A stretch of 7,731 bases of DNA from NCBI GenBank assembly GCA_003513015.1, contig DOTA01000071.1, positions 1 to 7,731 of the forward strand, read 5' to 3'. Below the pieces are notes generated by a model. The model saw nothing but the letters and a program-made list of their open reading frames with translations, ran no database searches and was not told where the DNA came from. Within the stretch, counting starts at the first letter, position 1. Every line of letters begins with the position of its first letter. The position numbers and the translations under genes are program-made. The DNA is from Chloroflexota bacterium. GTDB taxonomy: Bacteria; Chloroflexota; Anaerolineae; Anaerolineales; UBA11858. Positions 1-6,522 of this stretch are shown in pieces.

Positions 1-954
1 AGGGTACTCTTGAATCTTCTTGTGCAAAACATGAGAGGTTTGGTGGCTCAGGAAGAGATCGAGATGCTCTGTAATGACGGTAAGCTTGTCTCAGCAATTA
101 TAAGTAGTGTTCCCGTTATTGAGGGGGATCGCTATAAGGGCAGCTTTGCCATGGTGACTGACATCACTGATAAGAAGCGGATGGAAACCAAACTTTTACA
201 TCAACAGAAGATGGAAAGCATCGGCACCATGGCAGGAGGCATCGCCCACGATTTCAATAACATCCTCACTGGAGTTCTAGGTTACGCCAGCCTGTTGAAA
301 CACCGACTCCAAGAAGAGCCGGAAACCCAGCGCTTTGTTGAGATTATCGAAAGTTCCAGCTTAAGGGCTGCCGATCTGGTGAGACAACTGCTAGCATTCA
401 GCCGCGGAACCCAACCTGAGGACCTGCAGGTCGTTTATCCCAATCGCGTTATTCGGGAGACTGCCCGATTGCTCGAAAGTTCAGTCGGTAAAGATGTGGT
501 GCTGGAGCTTGATTTAAACCCCCACATACCTCCTATAGCGGCAAACGCTACCCAGGTGCAGCAGGCAATACTCAATCTCTGCCTCAATGCTCGAGATGCT
601 ATGCCTAACGGCGGTAGAATATCGATTTCGACAGCTGAGGTTGATTTAGATGGAGACCTTGCCTCTGCTTACCAAGATTTGGCAGCAGAACCGGGGAAGT
701 ATATTTGCATTCGGGTGGCTGACGATGGAAGTGGCATTCCAGAGGAAAACCTGGATAAGATTTTCGATCCATTTTTTACTACGAAGGATGTCGGCCACGG
801 CACAGGTTTAGGGCTGGCTATCAGCTATGGAATCATAAAAGCCCATCGGGGCAGTATTTCAGTAATTAGCGAATTGGGAAAAGGAACTTCCTTCACAATT
901 CGATTACCGCTCAAAGTACAGCAAAATGGAACGGAAGATGAACCACAAAGCTAA
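1..954 (+). CDS. PAS-type sensor histidine kinase, N-terminus cut by window edge
   Basis: The frame is open to the first base (codons at 1, 4, 7), so the gene begins outside the window; the TTG at 10 is probably an internal codon. The first ~50 visible residues look like the end of a PAS domain, closing with the typical [14 protein letters not shown] hinge. A HisKA domain follows with the phospho-accepting His at 247-249 in the motif AHDFNN, of the kind common in PAS-linked kinases. The HATPase_c domain shows an N-box ([14 protein letters not shown], Asn at 586-588), G1 box DDGSGIP (from 721), F-box DPFFTTK, and G2 box GHGTGLGLA (from 793). It ends in the usual GTSFTIRLP strand. No receiver or output domain follows. 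The stop lies inside the next gene, implying translational coupling. It likely autophosphorylates and passes phosphate to one of the two receiver domains encoded next. The sensed signal cannot be told because most of the sensor is missing. The kinase assignment is very secure. Confidence 0.95.
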   Translation, partial: RVLLNLLVQNMRGLVAQEEIEMLCNDGKLVSAIISSVPVIEGDRYKGSFAMVTDITDKKRMETKLLHQQKMESIGTMAGGIAHDFNNILTGVLGYASLLKHRLQEEPETQRFVEIIESSSLRAADLVRQLLAFSRGTQPEDLQVVYPNRVIRETARLLESSVGKDVVLELDLNPHIPPIAANATQVQQAILNLCLNARDAMPNGGRISISTAEVDLDGDLASAYQDLAAEPGKYICIRVADDGSGIPEENLDKIFDPFFTTKDVGHGTGLGLAISYGIIKAHRGSISVISELGKGTSFTIRLPLKVQQNGTEDEPQS

Positions 955-2065
955 AATTCTCATTATTGATGATGAGGAAATTGTGCTGGATTCCTGCATC
1001 CAAATTTTGGCGAAGGGTAATTATGAACTCACTACCGCCCGAAATGGAAATATGGGCTTGGAGTTGATCAAAGAAATTTCGCCGGATCTGGTTTTTGTCG
1101 ATCTCAAAATGCCAGGGATTTCAGGTTATGAAGTCTTGAATGGCATCCAAGAAATCGACACTTCGATTGTAACCGTGGTAATTACCGGCTTTGCCACGGT
1201 CGATTCAGCCATCGAAGCGATGAAACGCGGGGCCTACGATTTTCTTCCGAAACCTTTTACGCCCGAGGAACTGCGCGTGATCACACGACGCGGCCTGGAA
1301 CGCAGAGAACTGATCTTAGAAACCATTGCCTTGCGGCGCGAAAAAGAAATGCTGCGCGAGCACTTTGCCGCCATCGTTTCCCACGAACTCAAATCGCCTT
1401 TGGGCGCTGTGCAGCAAAATTTGTATGTTTTGGCCGACGACTTAGCCGATAAACTGACCATTGAACAGAAAACCAAGCTTGAACGGCTGCAATCTCGCAT
1501 CGCCGACTTGGTGAAGCTCATTAACACCTGGTTACGGGCCATCTCTGTGGATGTATCGAGCATTCGGGAGCATTTTGAACCCACCTCAATTCCAGCAGTC
1601 ATCACCAAAGCGGTGGAGAGCGTGCAGCCTCACGCCATCCGCAAAGATATTGAAATCACAACCTCCATCCCAGAAAATCTAAGCCTCATCAACGGTGATG
1701 AAGGCACTCTGGTAGAGGCGGTTGTGAATATTGCCGGCAATGCTGTCAAATATTCGCGCATCGGAGGGTCTGTCTTTATTGAAACCCAAGAACAGGCCGG
1801 TCAGATCAACATCATCATCAAAGATAATGGCGTTGGCATTGCCCCAGAAGATATACCAAATTTATTTGTAGATTTTTATGTCGGCAAATCAAAAACCGAA
1901 GGCGAAAGGAGGAGCGGAGTCGGGTTAGCGATAACCCGGCGGATTATTGAAGCCCATAACGGGACAATTTCTGTTGAAAGTGAATTGGGTAAAGGCAGCA
2001 CATTTGTGATCTACCTACCCATTTTGAAACCACCGACCGATAAATCGAACGAACCTATAGTTTAA
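938..2065 (+). CDS. Hybrid two-component protein: receiver domain followed by histidine kinase
   Basis: The domain order is REC then HisKA-HATPase_c. The N-terminal receiver has the acidic pair in ILIIDDEE, the phospho-acceptor Asp at 1100-1102 (FVDLKMP), the switch Thr in VVITG, and the Lys in LPKPF. A helical, charged linker of about 35 residues leads to the HisKA domain with SHELKSPLGAV (His at 1382-1384). The ATPase domain has an N-box with Asn at 1739-1741 (GNAVKYS), G1 KDNGVGI and G2 RSGVGLAI, ending GSTFVIYLP. There is no transmembrane segment, so it should be cytosolic, and no DNA-binding domain. The start is ambiguous: ATG 926 overlaps the upstream kinase by 29 bases but has no Shine-Dalgarno, while ATG 938 (17-base overlap) has GGA at 928-930 and gives the standard [13 protein letters not shown] receiver start, so I chose 938. 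The receiver may be the target of the upstream kinase, with this kinase phosphorylating the next receiver; that order is inferred. Confidence 0.93.
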   Translation: MNHKAKILIIDDEEIVLDSCIQILAKGNYELTTARNGNMGLELIKEISPDLVFVDLKMPGISGYEVLNGIQEIDTSIVTVVITGFATVDSAIEAMKRGAYDFLPKPFTPEELRVITRRGLERRELILETIALRREKEMLREHFAAIVSHELKSPLGAVQQNLYVLADDLADKLTIEQKTKLERLQSRIADLVKLINTWLRAISVDVSSIREHFEPTSIPAVITKAVESVQPHAIRKDIEITTSIPENLSLINGDEGTLVEAVVNIAGNAVKYSRIGGSVFIETQEQAGQINIIIKDNGVGIAPEDIPNLFVDFYVGKSKTEGERRSGVGLAITRRIIEAHNGTISVESELGKGSTFVIYLPILKPPTDKSNEPIV

Positions 2066-2070
2066 GGAAA

Positions 2071-2076
2071 AGGAGG
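2071..2076 (+). promoter_or_regulatory. Ribosome binding site of the receiver-only gene
   Basis: AGGAGG ends 5 bases before the ATG at 2082. It is flanked by AGGAA (2065-2069) and TTCCT (2077-2081), which are complementary and could place the site in the loop of a 5-bp hairpin. Confidence 0.7.
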
Positions 2077-2081
2077 TTCCT

Positions 2082-2501
2082 ATGACCCAAACGCGGTTAC
2101 TCATCATTGATGACGATCCCGACTATGTAGATGGGATCAGGTCGATCCTCGAAAAAGCAAATTACGAGGTCGATGTGGCCTATAACCCCCAAGATGGATT
2201 TAAAGCCTTGGAGTCCAAATCTTATGATCTGCTGCTGCTCGATATTATGATGGGGCGAGGCGCAGAGGGGGTTATGGTTGCCCGGAAGATTAACAAAGAC
2301 CCCAATTTGCGAGAGATTCCAGTGCTGATCATTACGGGGATCCGCGAGCAAATGGCTTTTCTCTTCCCAGGGCAAGCCGTACACCCCCGGTTTTTACCGA
2401 CCGACGAATTGCTCGAAAAACCCGTTGATCCAAAGTTGCTTTTAGAGAAAGTCGCCGCTTTGCTTCAAGAGGCCAAAGAGAAGAAAGCACAAAAGGAATA
2501 G
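2082..2501 (+). CDS. Receiver-only response regulator (CheY-like single domain)
   Basis: The product is 139 residues and is a single receiver domain. The acidic triad D10-D12 lies in LLIIDDDPD, the phospho-acceptor is D54 (LLLLDIMMG, codon 2241-2243), the switch residue is T85 (LIITG), and the conserved Lys is K113 (LEKPVDP). The domain runs to about residue 130 and is followed only by a Lys/Glu/Ala-rich tail, so there is no DNA-binding or enzymatic output. The T85-K113 interval is 28 residues against 22 in the upstream hybrid protein, because of an insertion containing FLFPGQAVHPRFLP near helix 4. The start is clear: ATG 2082 follows a perfect AGGAGG and sits 16 bases after the preceding stop; hdrC begins 9 bases downstream. 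It probably receives phosphate from one of the two kinases and acts through protein-protein contact. Being placed between the kinases and hdrC, it may connect the signalling module to the Hdr/hydrogenase complex (inference). Confidence 0.93.
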   Translation: MTQTRLLIIDDDPDYVDGIRSILEKANYEVDVAYNPQDGFKALESKSYDLLLLDIMMGRGAEGVMVARKINKDPNLREIPVLIITGIREQMAFLFPGQAVHPRFLPTDELLEKPVDPKLLLEKVAALLQEAKEKKAQKE

Positions 2502-2510
2502 GATAAGCCT

Positions 2511-3074
2511 ATGTCCGCCAAACCTACTTTCAGCCATGAGATTTCCAACCTGATGTATAAATCACACGGAAATCCAACCAAATCTTGCATTCAATGCGGG
2601 ACTTGTGCCGGGACCTGCCCGGTAGCCGAGTATATGGATCAAACCCCTCGGCGTTTGATTGGCATGATCAATGCTAATCTCAAAGAGGAGGTGCTTGCCA
2701 GCAATACCTATTGGTTCTGCGCTTCCTGTTATCACTGCACGGTGAGATGCCCCAGCCAGATTGACATTGCGGGTGTGATGTATGCCGTAAAACGCTATTC
2801 CATCTGGAATAAAAGCTACAGTGAAGATTTGGTGGGGCCAGCATTCTCTGAGGCCTTTGTTAAAATCATCGCTCGCAGCGGACGCTCATACGAACCCATC
2901 TTGGCCCCAACCTACATGTTTAGCATGGAACCAAAAGAGTTTGTACAAGAAGCTTTTAATGCCACAAAAATGATGCTGAAGGGCAGAATCCCCGTGCTGC
3001 CAACTCGGATCAAACACATTAAAAACTTCCAAGAGATGATCCGCAGGATTATTCCAATTGGAGGGGAATCATGA
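2511..3074 (+). CDS. hdrC: Heterodisulfide reductase subunit C-like iron-sulfur protein
   Basis: The product is 187 residues, about the length of methanogen HdrC. It holds two classical [4Fe-4S] motifs: C26-x2-C29-x2-C32-x3-C36-P (SCIQCGTCAGTCP) and C70-x2-C73-x2-C76-x3-C80-P (FCASCYHCTVRCP). The interval between them and the following ~100-residue helical tail fit HdrC rather than a free ferredoxin. There is no signal peptide or membrane helix, so this is the soluble HdrC type and not the membrane-anchored HdrE/DsrM-linked type. In characterised HdrABC, HdrC relays electrons from HdrA to the HdrB active site. ATG 2511 lies 9 bases after the previous stop, with AGGA at 2494-2497 and GGAT at 2501-2504 as weak ribosome sites. 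Its stop overlaps the hdrB start as ATGA, indicating coupled synthesis of C and B. Confidence 0.93.
   Translation: MSAKPTFSHEISNLMYKSHGNPTKSCIQCGTCAGTCPVAEYMDQTPRRLIGMINANLKEEVLASNTYWFCASCYHCTVRCPSQIDIAGVMYAVKRYSIWNKSYSEDLVGPAFSEAFVKIIARSGRSYEPILAPTYMFSMEPKEFVQEAFNATKMMLKGRIPVLPTRIKHIKNFQEMIRRIIPIGGES
3060..3066 (+). promoter_or_regulatory. Ribosome binding site of hdrB
   Basis: GGAGGGG lies inside the end of hdrC, 4 bases before the ATG at 3071, and supports that start at the ATGA junction. ATTCC (3051-3055) and GGAAT (3065-3069) are complementary across it. Confidence 0.6.
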
Positions 3075-3955
3075 AAAAGTACGCCTTATTCCCCGGTTGC
3101 TCACTAGAAAAGATGGCCGCCAGTTACTACCGCTCATCCGTGGAGACCACCAAAAAATTTGGGGTTGAGCTTCAAGAATTAGAGGATTGGAACTGCTGCG
3201 GTGCCACCACTTATTCTTATATTGATGAATTGTTGGCGAATACGCTGGTTGCCAGAAATTTAGCCCTGGCCGAGAAAGAAGGGCTTGATTTCGTCGCTCC
3301 GTGCAGCGCCTGCTACAAGAATGCCTATTTCACGAACAAATACATCAAAGAAGACCCTGATCTCTGGGAGCATATCAACTATGCTCTGGAGCAAGATGAT
3401 CTCCAGTTCCACGGAAGCATTGAGGTGTATCACATCATCGATATTTTCGCCAAAGAAATCGGGCCGGAAGAGATCAAGGCAAAGGTCACCAATCCATTAA
3501 ATGGATTGAAAGTGGCTCCCTATTACGGCTGCCAGATCGTCCGACCCCGCAAGAATGGCGAGGAATTTGAAAATCCCCAATTTTTCGAGGAGATCATTGA
3601 TGCCATGGGGGCCGAACCCGTCGATTTTGCTGAACGACTGCGTTGTTGTGGCGCTTCGTTGATTATGACAAATCGTCAAGCGGCCCTCGAAATGGTTAGA
3701 GTTTTGCTCAATAACGCGCTCAACAGCGGAGCGGATGTGATTGCGACGGCCTGCCCCTTGTGCCAGGTCAATCTCGAATGTTACCAGACCGCGGTCAACG
3801 AAGAGTTTGGTACGGATTTCAAAATGCCGGTTCTCTACTTCACCCAAATCATGGGGTTAGCCTTGGGGCTGCCTCGCAAACAGCTTGGCATCGGATCAGA
3901 ATTGGTATCCGCCGCGCCGATCTTCTCCCAAGTGATGGTAAAGGAGGGCAAATGA
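3071..3955 (+). CDS. hdrB: Heterodisulfide reductase subunit B-like protein, disulfide-reducing catalytic subunit
   Basis: The product is 294 residues, the usual HdrB size, with two tandem CCG (cysteine-rich) domains. The first set is C10 (FPGCSLE), C42-C43 (NCCGA) and C78/C81 (PCSAC). The second is C154 (YYGCQ), C192-C193 (RCCGA) and C228/C231 (ACPLC). In the structurally known methanogen HdrB, equivalent five-cysteine sets hold two unusual non-cubane [4Fe-4S] clusters that cleave the CoM-S-S-CoB disulfide. All ten ligand positions appear present, so a working disulfide-reducing site is likely. CoM-S-S-CoB is not expected in a bacterium, so the substrate is unknown; glycolate-oxidase-type and succinate-dehydrogenase-type CCG proteins are related alternatives, but the hdrC and hdrA neighbours favour HdrB. 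It overlaps hdrC by ATGA. It ends in another ATGA that opens a short reading frame before hdrA. Confidence 0.94.
   Translation: MKKYALFPGCSLEKMAASYYRSSVETTKKFGVELQELEDWNCCGATTYSYIDELLANTLVARNLALAEKEGLDFVAPCSACYKNAYFTNKYIKEDPDLWEHINYALEQDDLQFHGSIEVYHIIDIFAKEIGPEEIKAKVTNPLNGLKVAPYYGCQIVRPRKNGEEFENPQFFEEIIDAMGAEPVDFAERLRCCGASLIMTNRQAALEMVRVLLNNALNSGADVIATACPLCQVNLECYQTAVNEEFGTDFKMPVLYFTQIMGLALGLPRKQLGIGSELVSAAPIFSQVMVKEGK
3941..3947 (+). promoter_or_regulatory. Strong Shine-Dalgarno at the end of hdrB
   Basis: AAGGAGG lies 4 bases upstream of the ATG at 3952. This ATG overlaps the hdrB stop (ATGA) and opens a frame of only 28 codons, not hdrA. The site also encodes the Lys-Glu-Gly end of HdrB, so it may be partly fortuitous. 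Confidence 0.4.
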
Positions 3956-4038
3956 TCCAATATCAGTTGAAACTCGTTTGCAAAGGTCTTGAATTCGTCC
4001 ATCAACCAAACCAAATTAGGAGAAAGACCTATGAATGA
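3952..4038 (+). CDS. Possible 28-residue leader or coupling ORF between hdrB and hdrA
   Basis: The frame starts at ATG 3952, overlapping the hdrB stop as ATGA, with AAGGAGG at 3941-3947. It runs 28 codons (MIQYQLKLVCKGLEF...) to a TGA at 4036-4038, just inside hdrA, whose start is 4031. I recognise no family, signal peptide or membrane helix in it. The only evidence for translation is the good ribosome site and the nested overlaps at both ends, which could carry ribosomes from hdrB across the 75-base gap into hdrA. It could equally be a chance frame or the worn remnant of a longer gene. Low confidence. Confidence 0.2.
   Translation: MIQYQLKLVCKGLEFVHQPNQIRRKTYE
4018..4022 (+). promoter_or_regulatory. 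Ribosome binding site that fixes the hdrA start
   Basis: AGGAG (in TTAGGAGAAAG) lies 8 bases before ATG 4031. It supports that start over the in-frame TTG at 3989, which would add 14 residues unlike the family and has no ribosome site. Confidence 0.7.
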
Positions 4039-6034
4039 AGAAAAAGTTGGAGTCTATGTATGCCACTGTGGCACAAACATCGCCAAAGTTGTTGATGTGG
4101 TCGATGTTGCCACCTGGGCCGGAGAACAGCCCAATGTGGAAGTGGCACGTGAATACAAATTCATGTGCTCCAGCCTGGGACAGGAATTGATCGAACAGGA
4201 TATCAAAGAAAAAGGCCTGACCCGGGTTGTGGTGGCATCTTGCTCCCCTCACATGCATGAAAAAACCTTCCGAGGCGCCTGTGAACGTGCCGGATTGAAC
4301 CCCTTCCTGTTCGAGATGGCGAACATTCGCGAGCATGACTCGTGGATCACCGATGACAAAGTGGCCGCTACCCAAAAGGCCAAATCTCTGACCAATGCGG
4401 CCATCGCGCGCGTGGTGCATCACCAACCCTTGGAACCCATCCCCGTAGAAATCAACCCCAACACCCTGATTGTGGGTGGCGGGATCGCCGGGATCACCGC
4501 CGCGCTGGAACTGGCCGATGCCGGTAATCACGTTTATCTGGTAGAACGGGAACCCTCCATCGGTGGGCACATGGCCCAATTGGACAAAACCTTCCCCACG
4601 CTCGACTGCTCAGCCTGTATCCTGACCCCCAAGATGGTTGATGTGGGCCAGCATGCCAACATCACCCTGCTAACCTGGAGCGAAGTCGAAGAGTTGGATG
4701 GCTACCTGGGCAATTTCACCGCCACCGTTCGCAAGAAAGCCCGCTACGTCAACGAGGAAGTCTGCACCGGCTGCGGCATCTGCATCGAAAAATGCCCCGC
4801 TAAAGTGCTGGATGAAGTTTTCGAGGTGGGCATGGGCACTCGCAAAGTGATTTACCGCCCCTTCCCTCAGGCCGTGCCCAAGTACCCAGTCATCGACAAA
4901 GAAAACTGCATCTACTTCCTGCGTGGCAAGTGCAAAGCCTGCGAACTCTTCTGCCCCACCGAACCGAATTCGATTGATTTTACGCAAAAAGATGAAATTC
5001 TCAAGCTGCAAGTCGGCAATATCATCCTGGCAACGGGTTATGATTTGTTCGATGTGAAGCGCATCCCTCAATATGGGTACGGACGCCTCAAAAACGTGTT
5101 CACCAGCCTGGAATTCGAGCGCATGGTCAATGCCTCCGGCCCCACCGATGGCAAGATTGTGTTGCGGGATGGTAAAACCCCGCCTGCCAGCGTGGCGATC
5201 GTGCATTGCGTTGGTTCGCGAGACGAAAATTATCACAAATACTGCTCGAAGATTTGCTGTATGTATTCGTTGAAGTTCGCCCATCTGGTGCACGAACGCA
5301 TTCCCGATGCGGAAGTTTACAACTGCTACATCGATATGCGCACGCCGGGCAAAGGCTACGAAGAGTTTTATCATCGCCTGCTGGAAGAGGGAACCAACTT
5401 CATCCGCGGCAAAGTCGCCGAAATCACGGATGCACCCCGAATTCCAGCGGAAGAAGGCAAACTCGTCGTTCAAGTGGAAGATACCCTGATCGGCCGGCAG
5501 CGCCGCGTTCCCGTAGATATGGTGATCCTCAGCCCAGCGATGGAAGCCAAGCCTGACTCGAAAGAAGTCTCGCAACTCTTCAAGATGGGTTGTGACTTCG
5601 ATGGCTTCTTCACCGAGCGCCACCCCAAACTCGATCCGGTTGCCACCATGACTGAGGGTATCTACATCGCCGGAGCTTGCCAGGGACCCAAAGATGTTCC
5701 TGAAAGTGTAGTCCAAGGCGCAGCCGCAGCCGCACGTGTGGCAGGGCTGATCAACCGGGGCACCGTGATGATGGAACCCGTGCGGGCCAACATCGATCAG
5801 GATAAATGCTCCGGCTGCCGTATCTGCAACAACATGTGCCCCTACAACGCCATCGTCTTCCACGAAGACCGTCACGTTTCCGAAGTGATTACCGCCCTCT
5901 GCCAGGGCTGCGGCACCTGTGTGGCCGCCTGCCCGAGTGGCATCATCACTGGCGCTCACTTCACCAACGATCAGGTTTTCTCGGAAATCGAGGGCATCCT
6001 GTGGGATGTTCGACCTGAAAAAGTTCTTGCATAG
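4031..6034 (+). CDS. hdrA: Heterodisulfide reductase subunit A, FAD-dependent electron-bifurcating subunit
   Basis: The product is 667 residues, close to methanogen HdrA. The N-terminal HdrA domain begins VGVYVCHCGTNI (C11, C13). The thioredoxin-reductase-like FAD domain has GGGIAG (G149-G154) and the HdrA signature LDCSAC (C193, C196). An inserted ferredoxin region carries C245/C248/C251/C255 and C293/C301/C304/C308. The conserved block HCVGSRDENYHKYC-x3-CC gives C393, C405, C409 and C410, matching the site of the extra HdrA cluster near the flavin. The C-terminal ferredoxin domain has C593/C596/C599/C603 and C624/C627/C630/C634. In known complexes, HdrA FAD splits electron pairs from MvhD between ferredoxin and the HdrC-HdrB branch. 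It is the compact HdrA form, with no fused MvhD or second HdrA half, and cysteine rather than selenocysteine at the motifs. The start at 4031 is set by AGGAG at 4018-4022. mvhD follows 13 bases later, as expected for physical partners. Confidence 0.96.
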   Translation: MNEEKVGVYVCHCGTNIAKVVDVVDVATWAGEQPNVEVAREYKFMCSSLGQELIEQDIKEKGLTRVVVASCSPHMHEKTFRGACERAGLNPFLFEMANIREHDSWITDDKVAATQKAKSLTNAAIARVVHHQPLEPIPVEINPNTLIVGGGIAGITAALELADAGNHVYLVEREPSIGGHMAQLDKTFPTLDCSACILTPKMVDVGQHANITLLTWSEVEELDGYLGNFTATVRKKARYVNEEVCTGCGICIEKCPAKVLDEVFEVGMGTRKVIYRPFPQAVPKYPVIDKENCIYFLRGKCKACELFCPTEPNSIDFTQKDEILKLQVGNIILATGYDLFDVKRIPQYGYGRLKNVFTSLEFERMVNASGPTDGKIVLRDGKTPPASVAIVHCVGSRDENYHKYCSKICCMYSLKFAHLVHERIPDAEVYNCYIDMRTPGKGYEEFYHRLLEEGTNFIRGKVAEITDAPRIPAEEGKLVVQVEDTLIGRQRRVPVDMVILSPAMEAKPDSKEVSQLFKMGCDFDGFFTERHPKLDPVATMTEGIYIAGACQGPKDVPESVVQGAAAAARVAGLINRGTVMMEPVRANIDQDKCSGCRICNNMCPYNAIVFHEDRHVSEVITALCQGCGTCVAACPSGIITGAHFTNDQVFSEIEGILWDVRPEKVLA

Positions 6035-6038
6035 GAGG
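6033..6038 (+). promoter_or_regulatory. Ribosome binding site that fixes the mvhD start
   Basis: AGGAGG overlaps the hdrA stop codon (6032-6034) and lies 9 bases before ATG 6048. A closer ATG at 6040 reads only three codons to a stop, and the longer frame from 5919 would run deep into hdrA. Confidence 0.7.
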
Positions 6039-6047
6039 AATGAAAAA

Positions 6048-6521
6048 ATGAGTGAAAACTTTGAACCTGTAATTGTTGGCTTCCTGTGCAACTGGTGCTC
6101 TTACCGTGCCGCCGATCTGGCGGGAACTGCGCGCCTCAAATACGCCCCCAACATGCGCCCCATCCGGGTGATGTGCAGCGGGCGGGTTGATCCGCAGTTT
6201 GTGCTCAAAGCCTTACGCAATGGCGCCGATGGCGTAATGATCGCTGGCTGCCATCCGGGCGAGTGCCATTACGTCAGCGGGAATATCAAAGCCCTGCGCC
6301 GTTTCGTTTTGCTGAAGAAAATGCTGCGCCAATTAGGTGTTGAGGAAGAGCGCGTCCAGCTTGTGTGGGCTTCCGCTTCCGAAGGCATTATCCTGGCCGA
6401 AAAAGTGGACAAGATGACCGCAGAAGTGCGTGCTTTAGGCCCGCTGAATTGGAACAAAACCGTTCTGGGCGGCAATGGACACCCTGTTGTCAAAGCTGAG
6501 CCCGTAGCCGAGGAGGTATAA
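6048..6521 (+). CDS. mvhD: Methyl-viologen-reducing hydrogenase delta subunit, electron link between hydrogenase and HdrA
   Basis: The product is 157 residues. The family motifs are FLCNWCSYRAADLAG (C14, C17), RVMCSGRV (C43) and IAGCHPGECHY (C68, C73), together with the FVLKALRNGADGV helix and the late WASASEG block. These five cysteines include the ligands of the [2Fe-2S] cluster through which MvhD takes electrons from the hydrogenase small subunit and delivers them to HdrA FAD. The C-terminal ~16 residues (from GNGHPVV) form a low-complexity tail beyond the usual domain. ATG 6048 is chosen because AGGAGG at 6033-6038 precedes it. Its position between hdrA and mvhG matches its bridging role. 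Some Hdr systems use MvhD to couple to formate dehydrogenase instead, but the downstream genes here are hydrogenase subunits. Confidence 0.95.
   Translation: MSENFEPVIVGFLCNWCSYRAADLAGTARLKYAPNMRPIRVMCSGRVDPQFVLKALRNGADGVMIAGCHPGECHYVSGNIKALRRFVLLKKMLRQLGVEEERVQLVWASASEGIILAEKVDKMTAEVRALGPLNWNKTVLGGNGHPVVKAEPVAEEV
6511..6516 (+). promoter_or_regulatory. Ribosome binding site of mvhG
   Basis: AGGAGG sits inside the last codons of mvhD, 6 bases before ATG 6523. The gap between the mvhD stop and the mvhG start is a single base, so the two are probably translationally coupled. Confidence 0.65.
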
Positions 6522-6522
6522 A

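Noticed and set aside
3967..3995. TTGAAA with a 17-base spacer to TGAATT as a promoter before hdrA
   Set aside because: The -35 resembles the consensus, but the -10 matches only three of six positions; the gap is short and consistent with read-through from hdrB.
3989..4030. TTG at 3989 as an N-terminal extension of hdrA
   Set aside because: It has no ribosome site and the extra 14 residues are not family-like, whereas ATG 4031 has AGGAG 8 bases upstream and gives the expected HdrA N-terminus.
5159..5290. Possible selenocysteine (in-frame TGA) in the HdrA motifs
   Set aside because: All cluster-motif positions are encoded by TGC or TGT, and no in-frame TGA interrupts the gene.
5206..5556. 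Plus-strand alternative frames within hdrA
   Set aside because: They overlap hdrA in other frames with Arg/Ser/Pro-rich products; hdrA's own frame is continuous and motif-complete here.
4670..6091. 473-codon open frame on the minus strand opposite hdrA
   Set aside because: It lies wholly antisense to a gene with many verified cysteine motifs. Its product is rich in His, Phe and Ala without any recognisable motif, as expected from the complement of a GC-ending-codon gene.
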